DNA from: Limobrevibacterium gyesilva
GTDB lineage: Bacteria > Pseudomonadota > Alphaproteobacteria > Acetobacterales > Acetobacteraceae
DNA: 64,000 bases
Assembly: GCF_025989185.1 (NCBI RefSeq)
Contig: NZ_JAPDNT010000024.1
Location: 1-64,000 of the forward strand
Direction of reading: 5' to 3'
Shown here: one piece after another, positions 18,251-26,793 of the stretch
Position numbering within the stretch: the stretch's first letter is position 1
Layout: each line of letters begins with the position of its first letter
Program-made: the position numbers and the translations under genes
Notes under the pieces: generated by a model
Database searches by the model: none
Told to the model about the DNA's origin: nothing
The model's input: only the letters and a program-made list of their open reading frames with translations

Positions 18251-18336
18251 CACACGACCCTGGCTGGCGCGGGCAGACGCTGTATGCTGCCGCGCGTGAA
18301 GCAGCGTCCGCAAGGACGCCCAGGGAGATGGCCGCC

Positions 18337-19695
18337 ATGAACCTCGCGACCATGCTCGCCGCCCGCGCCGAGTCCGGGCGGCCCATCCGCATCGGTCTGA
18401 TCGGCGCCGGCAAGTTCGGCACGATGTTCCTGGCCCAGCTCCGTCGCACCGCCGGCATGCATCTCGTCGCCATCGCCGACCTCGCGCCCGCCCGCGCCCG
18501 CGCCAACCTCGCCGCCTGTGGCTGGCCCGCGGAGCGCTACGCTGCCGGCTCGTTCGCCGAAGCCTGGCAGCACGGCACGACCTTTGTCACCGACGACGCG
18601 CCGTCCGTGCTCGCGCATGACGGCATCGAAATGGTGGTGGAGGCCACCGGCGACCCCGCCGCCGGCATCCGCCACTGCCTCGGCGCCATCGCCAGCGGCA
18701 AGCACATCGTCATGGTCAACGTGGAAGCCGATGCGCTCGCCGGCCCCTTGCTGGCCCGGCGGGCTCGCGCTGCCGGGGTGATCTACAGCCTGGCCTACGG
18801 CGACCAGCCGGCGCTGATCTGCGAGCATGTGGACTGGGCCCGCACCTGCGGGTTCGAGGTGGTCGCGGCCGGCAAGGGCACCCGCTACCGCCCGGCGTTC
18901 CACCGCTCCACCCCCGACACGGTGTGGGAAAACTTCGGCCTGACGCCGGAGAAGGCCGCCCGCGGCGGCATGAATCCCAAGATGTTCAACAGCTTCATCG
19001 ACGGCAGCAAGTCCGGCATCGAGATGACGGCGGTGTGCAACGCCACCGGCCTGACCCCGCAGCCGAACGGCCTCGCCTTCCCGCCGGCGAGCTGCACCGA
19101 CCTCGCCCGCGTCTGCAAGCCCGCCGCGCGTGGCGGCACGCTCACCCACAAGGGCACGGTCGAGGTGGTGTCCTCGCTCAACCGCGACGGGACGCCGGTG
19201 GCGAACGACCTGCAGATGGGCACCTATGTCGTGGTGGAGGCGGGGCACCCTTACGTCCGCCACTGCGCCGAGGAATACCGGATGCTGCCCGACGACAGCT
19301 TCGAGCACATGGCGCTGTATCGCCCCATCCACATGATCGGGCTGGAGATCGGCATCTCCGTCGCCTCCATCGCCCTGCGCGGCGAGCCGACCGGCGCGCC
19401 GAACGGCTTCCGCGCCGACGTGGTCGCCACCGCCAAGCGTCCGCTCGCCGCCGGCGAGGTGCTGGATGGCGAAGGCGGCTACTGCGTGTGGGGCAGGCAG
19501 ATGCCGGCCGACCGGTCGCTGGCCTTGGGCTGCCTGCCGCTGGGGCTCGCGCATCGGGTGACGCTGAAGAACCCGATCGCCGAGGGCCAGGTTGTGCGCT
19601 GGCGCGACGTCGCGATCGACGAGTCCGACCCCGGCGTGCGCATTCGCCGCGAGATGGAAGCGGTCTTCGCCCGCCCTGACGCGCTTCCGGCGTGA
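18337..19695 (+). CDS. NAD(P)-dependent dehydrogenase of the COG4091 (homoserine dehydrogenase-like) group with SAF domain
   Basis: 452-residue enzyme with an N-terminal Rossmann fold (IRIGLIGAGKFGTMFLAQL) and a dehydrogenase middle region. The C-terminal part (VVATAKRPLAAGEVLDGEG) looks like a SAF domain. This layout matches predicted homoserine dehydrogenase-like proteins of COG4091, some of which act in uncommon sugar-acid pathways. AGGGAG sits 9 bases before ATG 18337; the upstream ATG 18328 is only 1 base from it. A perfect hairpin covers its stop codon. It converges on an FGGY kinase, so a carbohydrate role is possible but unproven. Confidence 0.8.
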   Translation: MNLATMLAARAESGRPIRIGLIGAGKFGTMFLAQLRRTAGMHLVAIADLAPARARANLAACGWPAERYAAGSFAEAWQHGTTFVTDDAPSVLAHDGIEMVVEATGDPAAGIRHCLGAIASGKHIVMVNVEADALAGPLLARRARAAGVIYSLAYGDQPALICEHVDWARTCGFEVVAAGKGTRYRPAFHRSTPDTVWENFGLTPEKAARGGMNPKMFNSFIDGSKSGIEMTAVCNATGLTPQPNGLAFPPASCTDLARVCKPAARGGTLTHKGTVEVVSSLNRDGTPVANDLQMGTYVVVEAGHPYVRHCAEEYRMLPDDSFEHMALYRPIHMIGLEIGISVASIALRGEPTGAPNGFRADVVATAKRPLAAGEVLDGEGGYCVWGRQMPADRSLALGCLPLGLAHRVTLKNPIAEGQVVRWRDVAIDESDPGVRIRREMEAVFARPDALPA

Positions 19696-19714
19696 CGGCG
19701 CACGCCGGAAGCGC
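19681..19714. terminator. Bidirectional hairpin between the dehydrogenase and FGGY kinase genes
   Basis: GCGCTTCCGGCGTG (19681-19694) and CACGCCGGAAGCGC (19701-19714) form a perfect 14-base-pair stem with a 6-base loop. The left arm includes the last codons and part of the stop of the plus-strand gene. No U-tract follows on either side, but the symmetric position between convergent genes suits a shared terminator. Confidence 0.65.
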
Positions 19715-19744
19715 AGCAGCCCCCTGTTTCAGCGCGCGACGTCA

Positions 19745-21355
19745 TCAGGCGGCGCCCTTGCTCGCTCCGGCGAGTCCCTCCAGCGCCAGCGCGGCAGCCG
19801 CGGCCTCGTTGCGGGCCTCGAAAAGCTTGAGATAGATGCCATAGGCAACACCGTGCGCCGCCTTCCAGCGCGGATCGGCCTGCGAGCGCATCTGCGACGG
19901 CGCCATGCGGTCCAGCGCCACGAACAGGTCGGGCTGCACCCCCGCCGCCACCGCGGCCACCATGGCGGTGCCCAGCAGGACCGGCTCGGCCGTGCGCGAG
20001 AGCGTCAGGTCGCATCCCAGCGCATCGCGGTACAACCGCACCAGCAGCCGGTTGCGCGCATGCCCCCCTGACAGCGCCACCCGGTTGATGGCATAGCCGT
20101 GCCCGTTCATGTGCGCGATGATCTGGCGCGCCTGCAGCACCAGCGCCCGGGCGGTCGCGTAATAAGTCTCCAGGAAGGCGCCGTAGCCGATATCTTCGCC
20201 CTGGCCGGTGACCAGCGCCCGCAGGCTGCCATCGCCCAGCGGCGAGCGGTTGCCGAGCCAGTCCGGCACGATGTGGCGGCGCGCCGCGAAGCCGGGGCCC
20301 ACGCGGTCCAGCAGGTCCAGGATCTCCGCGGCCGTATCCTCGTGGGTCTCGGGCGTGGCCAGCCGTGGCCCGCCGGGATGGTGCGCCAGCAGCGCATCCA
20401 GGGCCGCGCCGGTGCAGGACTGGCCGCCTTCATGCAGCCACATGTCCGGCAGCACGGCGCCGTAGAACGGCCCCCAGATGCCGGGGATCATCCGCCGCTG
20501 CGCGGTCACCGCCATGAAACAGGTCGAGGTGCCGCCGATCAGCGCCAACGTCGAGTCCGCCCGCCCGGCGATGCCGCGGCCCAGCACCCCCAGCATGCCC
20601 GCCTCGGCGTCGATCAGCCCCGCGGCCACCGGAATGCCTGCGGTGAGTCCCAGGAACGCGGCGACGTCCGGGCTCAGCGTGCCATGCGCCTGGCCGACCG
20701 GCACCGGCGGGTCGGACATGGCCCCCATCGTCCAGACTGCCTCGAGGCCGAGCCGCTCCAGCAGGCGGTACCGCCAGCCGCCATTGGTTTCATCCTTCGG
20801 CAGGTACGGCCATTTGGCCGCCCGCGGGCACAACGAGTGCGCGTCCACGCCGGTGGCCCGGCGCGCCAGCTCATCGCACAGGTCGCGCACGCCGGTCACC
20901 CGCGCCCAGGCCGCCGGCGCCCGCCGCTTCAGCCACAGCAGCTTCGGCAGATGGTTCTCGGGCGAGAGCACGCCGCCCATATGCGCCAGCCACCCATCGC
21001 CGGTGCGGGTGATCTCGTGCGCCTCGGCCTCCGCGCGATGGTCCATCCAGCAGAACACGTCGGCACCGCCTTCCAGCGGCGCGGCCCCGTCATGGCCGAG
21101 CACCAGCGAGGCGGTGGCGTCGAACGCCAGGCCCACCACCTGCTGGCCGGCCCCGGGAACGCTCTCCAGGCAGGCATGGATGGCCGCGCAGACGGCGTTC
21201 CAGACGGAGTCCATCCGGTAGACCGCATGGTCCTCGTGCGGCCGCAGCAGGCTCAGCTCCTGCGACGCGGTGCCCAGCACGCGCCCGGCCGGATCGAACA
21301 ACCCCGCGCGGGCGGCGGCGGTTCCGACATCGACGGCGAGCAGGAGTGCGGTCAT
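19745..21355 (-). CDS. FGGY-family pentulose/carbohydrate kinase
   Basis: 536-residue sugar kinase. The N-terminal ATPase fold opens with LLLAVDVGTAAARAGLFD, which is the phosphate-1 motif; GLAFDATASLV, ENHLPKLLWLKR and the C-terminal VALSGGHARNRLLVRLYRDALG complete the FGGY pattern. Similarity is to the D-ribulokinase-like (FGGY/YDR109C) branch rather than glycerol kinase. It phosphorylates a free pentulose or related sugar in the cytoplasm; the substrate is not determined. ATG 21355 chosen; a GTG two codons upstream is possible. Confidence 0.88.
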   Translation of the reverse strand: MTALLLAVDVGTAAARAGLFDPAGRVLGTASQELSLLRPHEDHAVYRMDSVWNAVCAAIHACLESVPGAGQQVVGLAFDATASLVLGHDGAAPLEGGADVFCWMDHRAEAEAHEITRTGDGWLAHMGGVLSPENHLPKLLWLKRRAPAAWARVTGVRDLCDELARRATGVDAHSLCPRAAKWPYLPKDETNGGWRYRLLERLGLEAVWTMGAMSDPPVPVGQAHGTLSPDVAAFLGLTAGIPVAAGLIDAEAGMLGVLGRGIAGRADSTLALIGGTSTCFMAVTAQRRMIPGIWGPFYGAVLPDMWLHEGGQSCTGAALDALLAHHPGGPRLATPETHEDTAAEILDLLDRVGPGFAARRHIVPDWLGNRSPLGDGSLRALVTGQGEDIGYGAFLETYYATARALVLQARQIIAHMNGHGYAINRVALSGGHARNRLLVRLYRDALGCDLTLSRTAEPVLLGTAMVAAVAAGVQPDLFVALDRMAPSQMRSQADPRWKAAHGVAYGIYLKLFEARNEAAAAALALEGLAGASKGAA

Positions 21356-21420
21356 GGCCACGCAGTGTCAGGCCCGGCCGGCGGGATGTCCACACGGCCG
21401 GCCATAACAATCCGGCAGCC

Positions 21421-22476
21421 TTACGCGACGGCGGCGCGCGGCGCCTTGGCGTCGATCAGCCGCTGGTAGACGCGCAGGTAGTCCTCGGCCATGCGGCGGC
21501 TGGTCCAGCGCTTCTCGAACTGGCCGCGCACGCGGGCGCGGTCCAGCATGTCCAGCCGCCCGCAGGCGGCAACCGCCTCGTCGACATTCTCGACGATGAA
21601 GCCGGTGATGCCGTCATCCATCACCTCCGGCACGCTGCCGCGGCGCATGGCGATGACCGGGCAGCCGCAGGCCATGGCCTCGATCATCACCAGGCCGAAC
21701 GGCTCCGGCCAGTCGATCGGGAACAGCAACGCCTTGGCGCCGGACAGGAAGGCCGGCTTCTGCGCATCGTTGATCTCGCCGATGAATTCCACATGGGCAT
21801 GCGCCAGCAGCGGCTCGACCGATTCCTTGAAATACTCGGCATCCGCCTTGTCCACCTTGGCGGCCACCTTCAGCTTCACGCCCAGCGTGCCGGCGATCTG
21901 GATGGCGCGCTCGATGCCCTTTTCCGGCGAGATACGGCCGAGGAAGGCGAAATAGTCGCGCTCGCCCGCCACCGGCTGCGGCGTCAGCAGGTCCTTCGGC
22001 ATGCCGTGCAGCACCGTCGCCGCCCAGCCCAGGTCCGGCACCGGCCTGCGCTGGCTGTTGGAGATGGAGATCAGCGGCACGTCCGGGAACATGCGGTAGA
22101 CAGCGGCGAACTCAGGCAGGTCCAGCCGCCCGTGCAGCGTGGTCAGGAACGGCACGTTCTGGCGCGAGAACAACGAATTGGGGAAATAGTCGATGTGGAA
22201 ATGCATCACATCGAACTGGTCCTTGCGACGATAGACGTATTCGACCAGCAGGTTGTAGGTGGCCACCCAGTCGCGCACGTCCGGGTCGAGGCGCAGCGCG
22301 CGCGGCCAGGGCGCATCCAGCTTCGCCGAGGTGACCGAGTCGCCCGACGCGAACAGGGTCACGTCATGGCCCATCGCCACCAGTTCCTCGGTGAGCGAAT
22401 ACACGACACGCTCGGTGCCGCCATACAGCTTGGGGGGCACTGCCTCGAACAACGGTGCAATCTGGGCGATACGCAT
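21421..22476 (-). CDS. Glycosyltransferase family 4 protein (copy A)
   Basis: 351-residue GT-B fold retaining glycosyltransferase. N-terminal MRIAQIAPLFEAVPPKLYGG with TERVVYSLTEELVAMGHDV and C-terminal donor-site EPFGLVMIEAMACGCPVIA are typical of family 4. DYFAFLGRISPEKG marks the start of the second Rossmann domain. It is preceded 101 bases upstream by a clear paralogue in the same orientation. Likely cytoplasmic, acting on an unknown sugar acceptor in envelope or polysaccharide synthesis. Confidence 0.9.
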   Translation of the reverse strand: MRIAQIAPLFEAVPPKLYGGTERVVYSLTEELVAMGHDVTLFASGDSVTSAKLDAPWPRALRLDPDVRDWVATYNLLVEYVYRRKDQFDVMHFHIDYFPNSLFSRQNVPFLTTLHGRLDLPEFAAVYRMFPDVPLISISNSQRRPVPDLGWAATVLHGMPKDLLTPQPVAGERDYFAFLGRISPEKGIERAIQIAGTLGVKLKVAAKVDKADAEYFKESVEPLLAHAHVEFIGEINDAQKPAFLSGAKALLFPIDWPEPFGLVMIEAMACGCPVIAMRRGSVPEVMDDGITGFIVENVDEAVAACGRLDMLDRARVRGQFEKRWTSRRMAEDYLRVYQRLIDAKAPRAAVA

Positions 22477-22577
22477 GGCCTGAAGCCTCTCCGGTCGGTT
22501 GGACGTGCGCTGGTTAGGCATTGAACGTGGCGAAAACGCGGCGTGTCCGTGTCCGGCATGCCGCGTTCGGCCCGATG

Positions 22578-23615
22578 TCATGCGGTTCGCCGTTTTTTCA
22601 TCAACCGTTCGTACAACGCCACGTAATCCTCCGCCATGCGCCGTGCGGTCCAGCGCTGCTCGAACCGCTTGCGCACCGCTTCCCGGTCCAGCGTGTCCAG
22701 CCGCGCGCACGCGGCCACCGCCTGGTCCACGCCATCGACGATGAAGCCGGTAAGCCCGTCCTCCACCACCTCCGGCACCGAGCCGCGGCGGAAGGCGACC
22801 ACCGGGCAGCCGCAGGCCATGGCCTCGATCATCACCAGCCCGAACGGCTCCGGCCAGTCGATCGGGAACAGCAGCGCCCGGGCGCCGGACAGGAAGGCCG
22901 GCTTGGCCGCGTCGTCGATCTCGCCGATGAACTCCACGGCGACCCCGTCCAGCAGCGGCGCCACCACCTCGGCATGGTAGGGCGCGTCCTCCTCGCCGAT
23001 CTTGGCCGCCACCTTCAGCTTTACGCCGCACGCCCTGGCGATGCGAATGGCGCTCTCGATGCCTTTCTCCGGCGAGATGCGGCCGAGGAAGGCGAAATAA
23101 TCCTGCTCCCGCGGGACCGGCCGCAGCAGGTCCCGGGGCATGCCGTGCAGCACCGTCGCCGCCCAGCCCAGCCCCGGCGCCGGCGCGCGATGGCTGTCGG
23201 AGATCGACACCAGGTTCGCGTCGGGAAACAGCCCGTAGATGCCCGGCACCCAGGCCTGGTCCATCCGCCCGTGCAGCGTGGTCAGGAACGGCGTGTCCTG
23301 GCGCGTGAACACCGAGAACGGATGGAAGTCGATATGGAAGTGCAGGACGTCGAAATCCGCCGCCTGCCGCCGCACCAGCTCGATCATCCGGGCATAGGGC
23401 GCAGCGTTGTACTCGAAATTGCGGGCAAACCGCTCGGCCACCTCGCGCACCGGCACCAGCCGCGCCGAGGTCGTGCTGTCCCCGGTCGCGAACAGCGTCA
23501 CGTCGTGGCCCATCGCCACCAGTTCCTCGGTCAGCCAGTGCACCACGCGCTCGGTGCCGCCATAGCGCCGCGGCGGAACCGACTCGAACAGCGGCGCGAT
23601 CTGGGCGATTCGCAT
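22578..23615 (-). CDS. Glycosyltransferase family 4 protein (copy B)
   Basis: 345-residue paralogue of the downstream gene, with the same N-terminus (MRIAQIAPLFESVPPRRYGG) and the same donor-site motif EPFGLVMIEAMACGCPVVA. The two differ mainly in the acceptor-side loops (residues 60-130), suggesting tandem duplication followed by change in acceptor. Start ATG 23615 has GAGG upstream; the longer frame to 23693 has no supporting homology. It is divergent from an ABC exporter. Confidence 0.9.
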   Translation of the reverse strand: MRIAQIAPLFESVPPRRYGGTERVVHWLTEELVAMGHDVTLFATGDSTTSARLVPVREVAERFARNFEYNAAPYARMIELVRRQAADFDVLHFHIDFHPFSVFTRQDTPFLTTLHGRMDQAWVPGIYGLFPDANLVSISDSHRAPAPGLGWAATVLHGMPRDLLRPVPREQDYFAFLGRISPEKGIESAIRIARACGVKLKVAAKIGEEDAPYHAEVVAPLLDGVAVEFIGEIDDAAKPAFLSGARALLFPIDWPEPFGLVMIEAMACGCPVVAFRRGSVPEVVEDGLTGFIVDGVDQAVAACARLDTLDREAVRKRFEQRWTARRMAEDYVALYERLMKKRRTA

Positions 23616-23785
23616 GGCAGGCAGGACCTCTCGACTGGCTGGGGGGCCGTGGAATGGGAGGCGAATATGGCGGAATGCCGGCGCCCCGGCCACGACAGCA
23701 GGGAATGGCGGCAGACGCTGTCAAAATTGGGCCGCATTGCCGGCGCAACGTCCCGGCACTGCGACACCAGAGAAGTACCCCGCCC

Positions 23786-25570
23786 GTGAAGCACGTGCCG
23801 CCCGCCCCCATCACCCGCTACCAGGGCCGCCCCCTGGCCTTCCTGCTGCACTACGTGCGCCGGCACCGGCTCGGGCATGGCGTGATCCTCGCCGCCGTCG
23901 TGCTGGCGGTGGTCGCCTCGGTCTGCACCCAGTACGGCCTCAAGGGCCTGATCGACGTGGTCTCCCACGGCCCCGGGGGGGGCGGTGGCGACGTGTGGGC
24001 GGCCTTCGGCGTGCTGTGCGCCCTGATCGCGGCCGACAACCTGATGTGGCGCGTCGGCGGCTGGGTGGCGGCGCATGTGTTCGTGCGCGTCACCGGCGAC
24101 GTGCGCAGCGACCTCTTCGTCCACCTGGCCGGCCACGCCCCCAGCTATTTCTCCGAGCGCCTGCCGGGCACCATGGCCAGCCGCATCACCGCCACCTCGA
24201 ACGCCATCTTCCAGACCGAGAACACCAGCGCCTGGAACGTGCTGCCGCCGTGCCTCGCGGTGGGCGTGGCCATCATCCTGATCGCTTCGGTGAACCCCGC
24301 CATGGCCGCGGCGCTCGCCGCCGTCAGCCTGGCCATGGCCGCCGTGGTCTTCTGGCTCGCGCGCAACGGCACGCCCATCCACCGCACCTTCGCCACCAGG
24401 GCCGCCAGCGTGGACGGCGAGCTGGTGGATGTCATCAGCAACATGCACGTGGTGCGCGCCTTCGGCGCCACCTGGCGCGAGCACGGCCGCATCACCGGCC
24501 GCATCAACGAGGAAATGGCCGCCCGCCGCCACAGCCTGCTGTACCTGGAAAAGCTGCGGCTGCTGCACGCGGTGATGACCGCGCTGATCACCGCCGGCCT
24601 GCTGGCCTGGGGCGTGGTGATGTGGCAGCGCGGCCAGGCCTCCGCCGGCGACATGGTGCTGATCTGCTCGCTCGGCTTCACCATCCTGCACGGCACCCGC
24701 GACCTCGCGGTGGCGCTGGTGGACCTCACCCAGCACATCGCCCGGCTGGACGAGGCGATCTCCTCCCTGCTCACCCCGCACGAGTTGCCGGATGCCACCA
24801 ACGCGCCGGCCCTGCAGCCCGGTCCCGGCCGCGTCGCCTTCGAGCATGTCCGCTTCGGCTATCCCGGCCGCGCCCCGGTGCTGAAGGACCTGAACCTGGT
24901 GATCGAGCCCGGCCAGCGGGTCGGCCTGGTGGGTGCGTCCGGCGCCGGCAAGTCCACCGTCATCGCCCTTCTGCAGCGCTTCTACGACGTGCAGTCCGGC
25001 CATGTCCGCATCGACGGCCAGGACATCTCGACCATCACCCAGGAAAGCCTGCGCGGCATGCTCGCGATCGTGCCGCAGGACATCAGCCTGTTCCACCGCA
25101 CGGTGCTGGAGAACATCCGCTACGCCCGTCCCGAGGCCACCGAGGCGGAGGTCCTCGCCGCCGCCACCATCGCCCGCTGCCGCGACTTCATCGAGGCGCT
25201 GCCCGAAGGCTTCGCCACCATGGTCGGGGACCGCGGCGTGAAGCTGTCCGGCGGCCAACGCCAGCGCCTGGCGATCGCCCGCGCCCTGCTGAAGGACGCG
25301 CCGGTGCTGCTGCTGGACGAAGCGACGTCGGCGCTGGACAGCGAGTCCGAGCAGGCGATCCAGGTGGCGCTGGACAACCTGATGCACGGCCGCACCGTCA
25401 TCGCCATCGCCCACCGCCTCTCCACCCTGCGCAACTTCGACCGCATCGTGGTCATGGATGCCGGCCGCGTCATCGACGACGGCCCGCCGGACGCGCTGGC
25501 CGCGCGCCCGGGGCCGTATCGCGAGTTGCTGCGCAAGCAGATGATGGAAGACCTGCCGCAGGTGGCCTGA
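23786..25570 (+). CDS. ABC exporter half-transporter (fused membrane and ATPase domains)
   Basis: 594-residue MsbA-type exporter. Six transmembrane helices fill the first 330 residues, with SYFSERLPGTMASRI as the intracellular coupling region. The nucleotide-binding domain has Walker A GASGAGKST, signature LSGGQRQRL, Walker B LLLDEATSALD and H-loop AHRLST. It would work as a homodimer moving lipid, glycolipid or drug. GTG 23786 is the most conservative start, though its ribosome site is weak. Divergent glycosyltransferases make a glycolipid substrate conceivable. Confidence 0.9.
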   Translation: MKHVPPAPITRYQGRPLAFLLHYVRRHRLGHGVILAAVVLAVVASVCTQYGLKGLIDVVSHGPGGGGGDVWAAFGVLCALIAADNLMWRVGGWVAAHVFVRVTGDVRSDLFVHLAGHAPSYFSERLPGTMASRITATSNAIFQTENTSAWNVLPPCLAVGVAIILIASVNPAMAAALAAVSLAMAAVVFWLARNGTPIHRTFATRAASVDGELVDVISNMHVVRAFGATWREHGRITGRINEEMAARRHSLLYLEKLRLLHAVMTALITAGLLAWGVVMWQRGQASAGDMVLICSLGFTILHGTRDLAVALVDLTQHIARLDEAISSLLTPHELPDATNAPALQPGPGRVAFEHVRFGYPGRAPVLKDLNLVIEPGQRVGLVGASGAGKSTVIALLQRFYDVQSGHVRIDGQDISTITQESLRGMLAIVPQDISLFHRTVLENIRYARPEATEAEVLAAATIARCRDFIEALPEGFATMVGDRGVKLSGGQRQRLAIARALLKDAPVLLLDEATSALDSESEQAIQVALDNLMHGRTVIAIAHRLSTLRNFDRIVVMDAGRVIDDGPPDALAARPGPYRELLRKQMMEDLPQVA

Positions 25571-25591
25571 CGGCAACGTTCGCCTCGCTCA

Positions 25592-25618
25592 GCGGACGGG
25601 CGGCGACCGCCCGTCCGC
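25592..25618. terminator. Bidirectional hairpin after the ABC exporter
   Basis: GCGGACGGGCGG (25592-25603) and CCGCCCGTCCGC (25607-25618) form a perfect 12-base-pair stem with a 3-base loop between two convergent genes. No U-tract is present. Confidence 0.6.
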
Positions 25619-25619
25619 G

Positions 25620-25781
25620 TCAGGCCGAGAACGGTCCGGCCGGCGGCTTCCCGTGAGAAGCCGGCTTCGCACCGCCCCGGTGGATCCGGCTCCATTGCGC
25701 GGAGAAATAGGCCAGCACGGCACTGAAGCCACAGAAGGCCGCAATGACCACAAGAAGGTAGAGTAGCTGACCTGTCGGCAT
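25620..25781 (-). CDS. 53-residue single-helix membrane microprotein, FixK/FNR-box controlled
   Basis: Small protein MPTGQLLYLL... with one hydrophobic helix (about residues 5-27) and a basic, glycine/proline-rich C-terminal tail. AGGGGA is placed 8 bases before ATG 25781, a good ribosome site, and a FixK/FNR-type box lies 58 bases upstream. No family recognised. The size and topology resemble small subunits or assembly factors of membrane complexes, but that is only an analogy. Confidence 0.72.
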   Translation of the reverse strand: MPTGQLLYLLVVIAAFCGFSAVLAYFSAQWSRIHRGGAKPASHGKPPAGPFSA

Positions 25782-25838
25782 GGCTGGTCCCCTGCAAAGA
25801 CATCGGCCGGATTCCAGCGAAACGGCGCCGCCGCGGCA

Positions 25839-25852
25839 TTGATTCAGGTCAA
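25839..25852. promoter_or_regulatory. Second FixK/FNR-type box
   Basis: TTGATTCAGGTCAA fits TTGAY-N4-RTCAA at every defined position. For the minus-strand microprotein its centre would sit at -41.5 of a start near 25804, leaving a 23-base leader; TGGAAT at 25811-25816 (minus) is a 4-of-6 match to a -10 box. It could also influence the divergent DUF2270 gene, whose ATG is 174 bases away. Confidence 0.72.
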
Positions 25853-26025
25853 ACCAGGGGCGTGCGTCCCCCTTGTCCGGCCGAGCAACGCGATCACCTT
25901 TCCCGGCAGGCTCCACCAAGGCCGACGAGGGCCGCATGCGGGCGAGCCTGCCTCCGACGAACCGCGCAACGGTCCACTGATCCGGGAGAAGACGGCCGTC
26001 CAGGAAACAAGGGAGAGCAGCAGCC

Positions 26026-26733
26026 ATGAGCGAAGGCCATGACGCGGGCAGGCCCGCATCGTTCAACGCGGCGGAAATTGGCGCATTGGCCCATCTGTAT
26101 CGCGGAGAGCTCTATCGCAGCACCGTCTGGCGGACACGCCTGGACGCCACGACCAATTGGGCCGTCGTTTCCACCGGTCTCGCCTTGTCGCTGACGTTCA
26201 GCTCACCGTCGGCGTCGCCGTTGCCGCTGGTCGTGGTTGGCCTGCTGGTTGCCGTATTCCTGAACATCGAGGCGCGACGCTACCGCTTTTTCGACTTCTG
26301 GCGCGTGCGCGCGCACATCCTGGAGACCCAGTTCTTCGGGCCGATCCTGCTCGGGCGGGGCGTGCAGATCGGCAACGGCTGGAACGAGACCCTTTATCAG
26401 GACTACCGCATGCCGCGCCTCCACATCACCTATCCGGACGCGCTGGGCCGCCGCCTGAGGAAAAACTACAGCTGGATCTTCGCGATCCAGGTCACGGCCT
26501 ATCTTGGCAAGCTGGTCATCCATCCTGCCCCGATTGCCTCGCTGGACGATCTGTGGGCGCGCGCCGCGATCGGCCCGGTCCCGGGGCAGCTCGTGCTGCT
26601 GGCCGGGCTGGCCTTTCACGCGACCTGGCTGGCGATCGCACTTCTGACGTTGAAAGGCCGTCGCGGCAGGGGGCAGTCCAGGACGCTTCCCGCGCGCGAC
26701 TCTGTCCTCGAACTCGCACGGGAAGCAGCATGA
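26026..26733 (+). CDS. DUF2270 integral membrane protein
   Basis: 235-residue protein recognised as DUF2270 by LAHLYRGELYRSTVWRTRLD, the paired helices TNWAVVSTGLALSLTF and LVVVGLLVAVFLNIEARRYRFFD, and the following WRVRAHILETQFFGPIL. Two more helices lie near the C-terminus. Function of the family is unknown. GGGAGAGCAGCAGCC precedes the ATG. It is divergent from the microprotein and FixK/FNR box. Confidence 0.85.
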   Translation: MSEGHDAGRPASFNAAEIGALAHLYRGELYRSTVWRTRLDATTNWAVVSTGLALSLTFSSPSASPLPLVVVGLLVAVFLNIEARRYRFFDFWRVRAHILETQFFGPILLGRGVQIGNGWNETLYQDYRMPRLHITYPDALGRRLRKNYSWIFAIQVTAYLGKLVIHPAPIASLDDLWARAAIGPVPGQLVLLAGLAFHATWLAIALLTLKGRRGRGQSRTLPARDSVLELAREAA

Positions 26734-26793
26734 GGATATCGTTTCCGGCCCGCCGGAGCTCGCGCCCCTCCGGAACAAAGCCGTCCGCCCGGC

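Noticed and set aside
21421-23814. 797-residue minus frame covering both glycosyltransferases
   Set aside because: The upstream part is a shadow in the wrong frame; each glycosyltransferase has its own start and ribosome site.
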